Below are positions 11,571 to 12,938 of a stretch of 12,938 nt of DNA, one piece after another (the stretch's first letter is position 1; each line of letters starts with the position of its first letter). Source of the DNA: Chloroflexota bacterium (lineage in GTDB: Bacteria; Chloroflexota; Limnocylindria; P2-11E); NCBI GenBank assembly GCA_005881085.1, contig VBGU01000046.1, positions 2,291-15,228 of the forward strand, given 5' to 3'. Made by a program: the position numbers and the translations under genes. Under the pieces are notes generated by a model that was not told the DNA's origin, made no database searches, and was given only the letters and a program-made list of their open reading frames with translations.

Positions 11571-12109
11571 TGCCGCATCAGGTCCACGAGCGCAAGTTCG
11601 GACGCCGAACGGGTGCAAGGCGCGGAATGCTCCGCAATCTGACCCTTTCGGTGCTTCGCTACGAGCGCGTGAAGACGACCGAGGCGAAAGCCAAAGAGGT
11701 CCGTCTTTTCGTGGACCGGATGATCAATCTCGGCAAGGACGGGTCGCTCGGCGCGCGCCGTCGCGCCCTCGCCTGGCTCCCTGAGCCTGTGATCGTCGAG
11801 AAGGTCTTTTCGGATCTCGCGATCCGCTGGCCCGATCGCGGCTCGGGATACGTACGGATCACTCATCTCGGTCGCCGCGTCGGCGATTCGGCGCCGCAGA
11901 TGCTGCTCGAGCTCGTGCCGGCGCCCGAGAAGCCGACGGCCGAGAAGGCCGATGCGTCGGAGGAGCCGAAGCCGCGTCGCAGGCTCGCGCTGCCGCGGAG
12001 GCGCCCAGCGGCGAAGTCGGACGAGTCGAAGGCCGAGACGAACGCCAAGGCCGCGGCCAAAACGACCGCGACCAAGAAAAAGAAGACGGCGAAGGGAGCA
12101 GCGACCTAA
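11570..12109 (+). CDS. rplQ: Large ribosomal subunit protein L17 with basic C-terminal extension
   Basis: L17 lies at the solvent side near the exit of the 50S tunnel. The core (residues 1-118) is typical: HERKFGRRTGARRGMLRNLTLSVLRYERVKTTEAKAKEVR, then VFSDLAIRWPDRGSGYVRI and GRRVGDSAPQMLLELV. The following ~60 residues form a Lys/Ala/Glu-rich, low-complexity tail (EEPKPRRRLALPRRR, later KKKKTAKGAAT), so the protein is 179 residues against a usual 115-130. Third-position G/C preference continues through the tail, which argues that it is real. The start is in a TAATG overlap with rpoA. The stop TAA is in the same frame as truA, nine bases before its start. Confidence 0.97.
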   Translation: MPHQVHERKFGRRTGARRGMLRNLTLSVLRYERVKTTEAKAKEVRLFVDRMINLGKDGSLGARRRALAWLPEPVIVEKVFSDLAIRWPDRGSGYVRITHLGRRVGDSAPQMLLELVPAPEKPTAEKADASEEPKPRRRLALPRRRPAAKSDESKAETNAKAAAKTTATKKKKTAKGAAT

Positions 12110-12118
12110 ACGCCGCAC

Positions 12119-12889
12119 TTGAAGGCGCGCGTGGCATACGACGGCACGGCCTACGCGGGGTTCCAGGTGCAACCGAACGCGCGCACCGTCCAGGGTGAGC
12201 TCGAGCGGGCTATCTCGAAGGTGTGCGACGAGGCGGTGAGGGTCACCGGTGCGGGACGGACCGATGCCGGAGTGCACGCGAGCGGACAGGTGATCGACTT
12301 CCGGACGGCGAGCGCGCTGGACGGAGTGACGATCGGCCGGGGGGTCAACGCCCTCCTGCCGGAGGACATCGCGGTCTCGGCGCTCGAGCCGGCGGCGGAG
12401 GACTTCCACGCCAGGTTCTCGGCGACGGGACGGACATATGAATATCGGATCCGGCAGGCGCCCGAGCGCGATCCGCTCGAGCGGCGCCGCGAGCTCCACA
12501 TCGCCGGGCCACTCGACGTCGCAGCCATGCGGGAGGCGAGCGCGCGGCTCGTCGGGCGACGGGATTTCGCTTCGTTCGCGGCAGGACCGGGCGGAGTTCG
12601 CTCGGTGCGGAGCGCGACGTGGTGCGAGCACGGCGACGCTCAGCTCCGTTTCGAGATCACGGCGGATGCGTTCTTAAGAGGAATGGTCCGCGCGATCGTC
12701 GGGACGCTCCTATGGGTCGGACGTGGGAAGATCGACCCAGACACCTTCGAGAAGATCGTCGATGGCCACGACCGCGCCATGGCGGGTCCGAGCGCACCGG
12801 CGAACGGGTTGTGCCTCATCGCCGTCGAGTACGAGCCGTCGGGGGGCTCCGCCCCCCGGCCCCCGAGTGAGATGGACGAGGATGAATAG
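12119..12889 (+). CDS. truA: tRNA pseudouridine(38-40) synthase TruA
   Basis: TruA converts uridines 38-40 of the anticodon stem to pseudouridine. The 256-residue product has the family start VAYDGTAYAGFQVQPNARTVQGELE and the catalytic aspartate D49 in GAGRTDAGVHA. It also has GRTYEYRIRQ and the C-terminal ITADAFLRGMVRAIVGTLLWVGRGK; the usual Asn of the FLRN motif is Gly here. The start codon is uncertain: TTG 12119 follows the rplQ stop by nine bases in the same frame, and GTG 12131 would remove four residues. Neither has a well-spaced Shine-Dalgarno, so re-initiation after rplQ is likely. The C-terminus carries SGGSAPRPP from the 28-nt repeat, then the acidic SEMDEDE. Confidence 0.96.
   Translation: MKARVAYDGTAYAGFQVQPNARTVQGELERAISKVCDEAVRVTGAGRTDAGVHASGQVIDFRTASALDGVTIGRGVNALLPEDIAVSALEPAAEDFHARFSATGRTYEYRIRQAPERDPLERRRELHIAGPLDVAAMREASARLVGRRDFASFAAGPGGVRSVRSATWCEHGDAQLRFEITADAFLRGMVRAIVGTLLWVGRGKIDPDTFEKIVDGHDRAMAGPSAPANGLCLIAVEYEPSGGSAPRPPSEMDEDE
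12839..12866. repeat. 28-nt palindromic repeat, copy B, inside the end of truA
   Basis: Matches copy A (1021-1048) in 27 of 28 bases, with the same TCGGGGG/CCCCCGA ends and the inner hairpin GGGGGGC-TCC-GCCCCCC (12841-12857). It is read in the same frame as copy A, giving SGGSAPRPP beyond the normal end of TruA. Confidence 0.8.
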
Positions 12890-12892
12890 AAA

Positions 12893-12938
12893 ATGAAGAC
12901 CTACGCAACGAAGCAGAGCGAGATCACGCGGAGCTGGC
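12893..12938 (+). CDS. rplM: Large ribosomal subunit protein L13, N-terminal fragment (runs off the window)
   Basis: Fifteen codons are visible: MKTYATKQSEITRSW. This agrees with the family start (MKTYxxKxxEVxRxWYVVDA). L13 is an early 50S assembly protein, and rplM commonly follows truA and precedes rpsI (S9). ATG 12893 lies three bases after the truA stop, with GAGGA at 12878-12882 as a plausible ribosome binding site. The rest of the gene is outside the window. Confidence 0.9.
   Translation, partial: MKTYATKQSEITRSW

Overview
This window is one continuous stretch of the bacterial S10-spc-alpha ribosomal protein super-operon, all on the plus strand. It runs from the 3' end of rpsC (S3) to the first codons of rplM (L13). 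The order is rpsC(partial)-rplP-rpmC-rpsQ-rplN-rplX-rplE-rpsN-rpsH-rplF-rplR-rpsE-rpmD-rplO-secY-adk-map-infA-rpmJ-rpsM-rpsK-rpsD-rpoA-rplQ-truA-rplM(partial). No gene expected for this order is missing. I see no mobile element, CRISPR array, tRNA or rRNA. DNA is strongly G+C-rich (roughly two thirds by eye), with G or C in most third codon positions.

Organism: a high-GC bacterium of the Terrabacteria type. The adk-map-infA-rpmJ block between secY and rpsM, a short-lid adenylate kinase, four-cysteine S14 and S4, the zinc form of L36, and truA-rplM after rplQ fit Chloroflexota or Actinobacteriota-like lineages. I lean to an uncultured Chloroflexota-type lineage with low confidence, because no phylogeny could be run.

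Layout: positions 1-3585 hold the end of the S10 operon and the first half of spc (S3 to S8). Positions 3685-8432 hold L6 to SecY, Adk and Map. Positions 8520-11570 hold infA, L36 and the alpha operon (S13, S11, S4, RpoA). Positions 11570-12938 hold L17, TruA and the start of L13. Genes are extremely tight: many junctions are 4-nt GTGA or 1-nt TAATG overlaps, and rpmC and rplO start inside the preceding gene. Only four gaps exceed 80 bp (3586-3684, 8433-8519, 8868-8961, 10451-10532), and each holds recognisable structure. Two carry copies of one ~76-bp repeat ending in a covarying hairpin. One carries a good sigma70-type promoter plus a leader hairpin. One carries a related hairpin.

Together the genes supply ribosomal subunits, the membrane protein channel (SecY), nucleotide balance (Adk), N-terminal Met removal (Map), initiation (IF-1), transcription (RpoA) and tRNA modification (TruA). 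They are probably read as one long transcript with an internal boost before infA.

The locus is ordinary housekeeping, and I do not see a new multi-gene system. What stands out is small: the intergenic repeat family, a 28-nt palindromic element placed in the same reading frame in two unrelated genes (rpsQ and truA), and charged, low-complexity tails on several ribosomal proteins and on RpoA.
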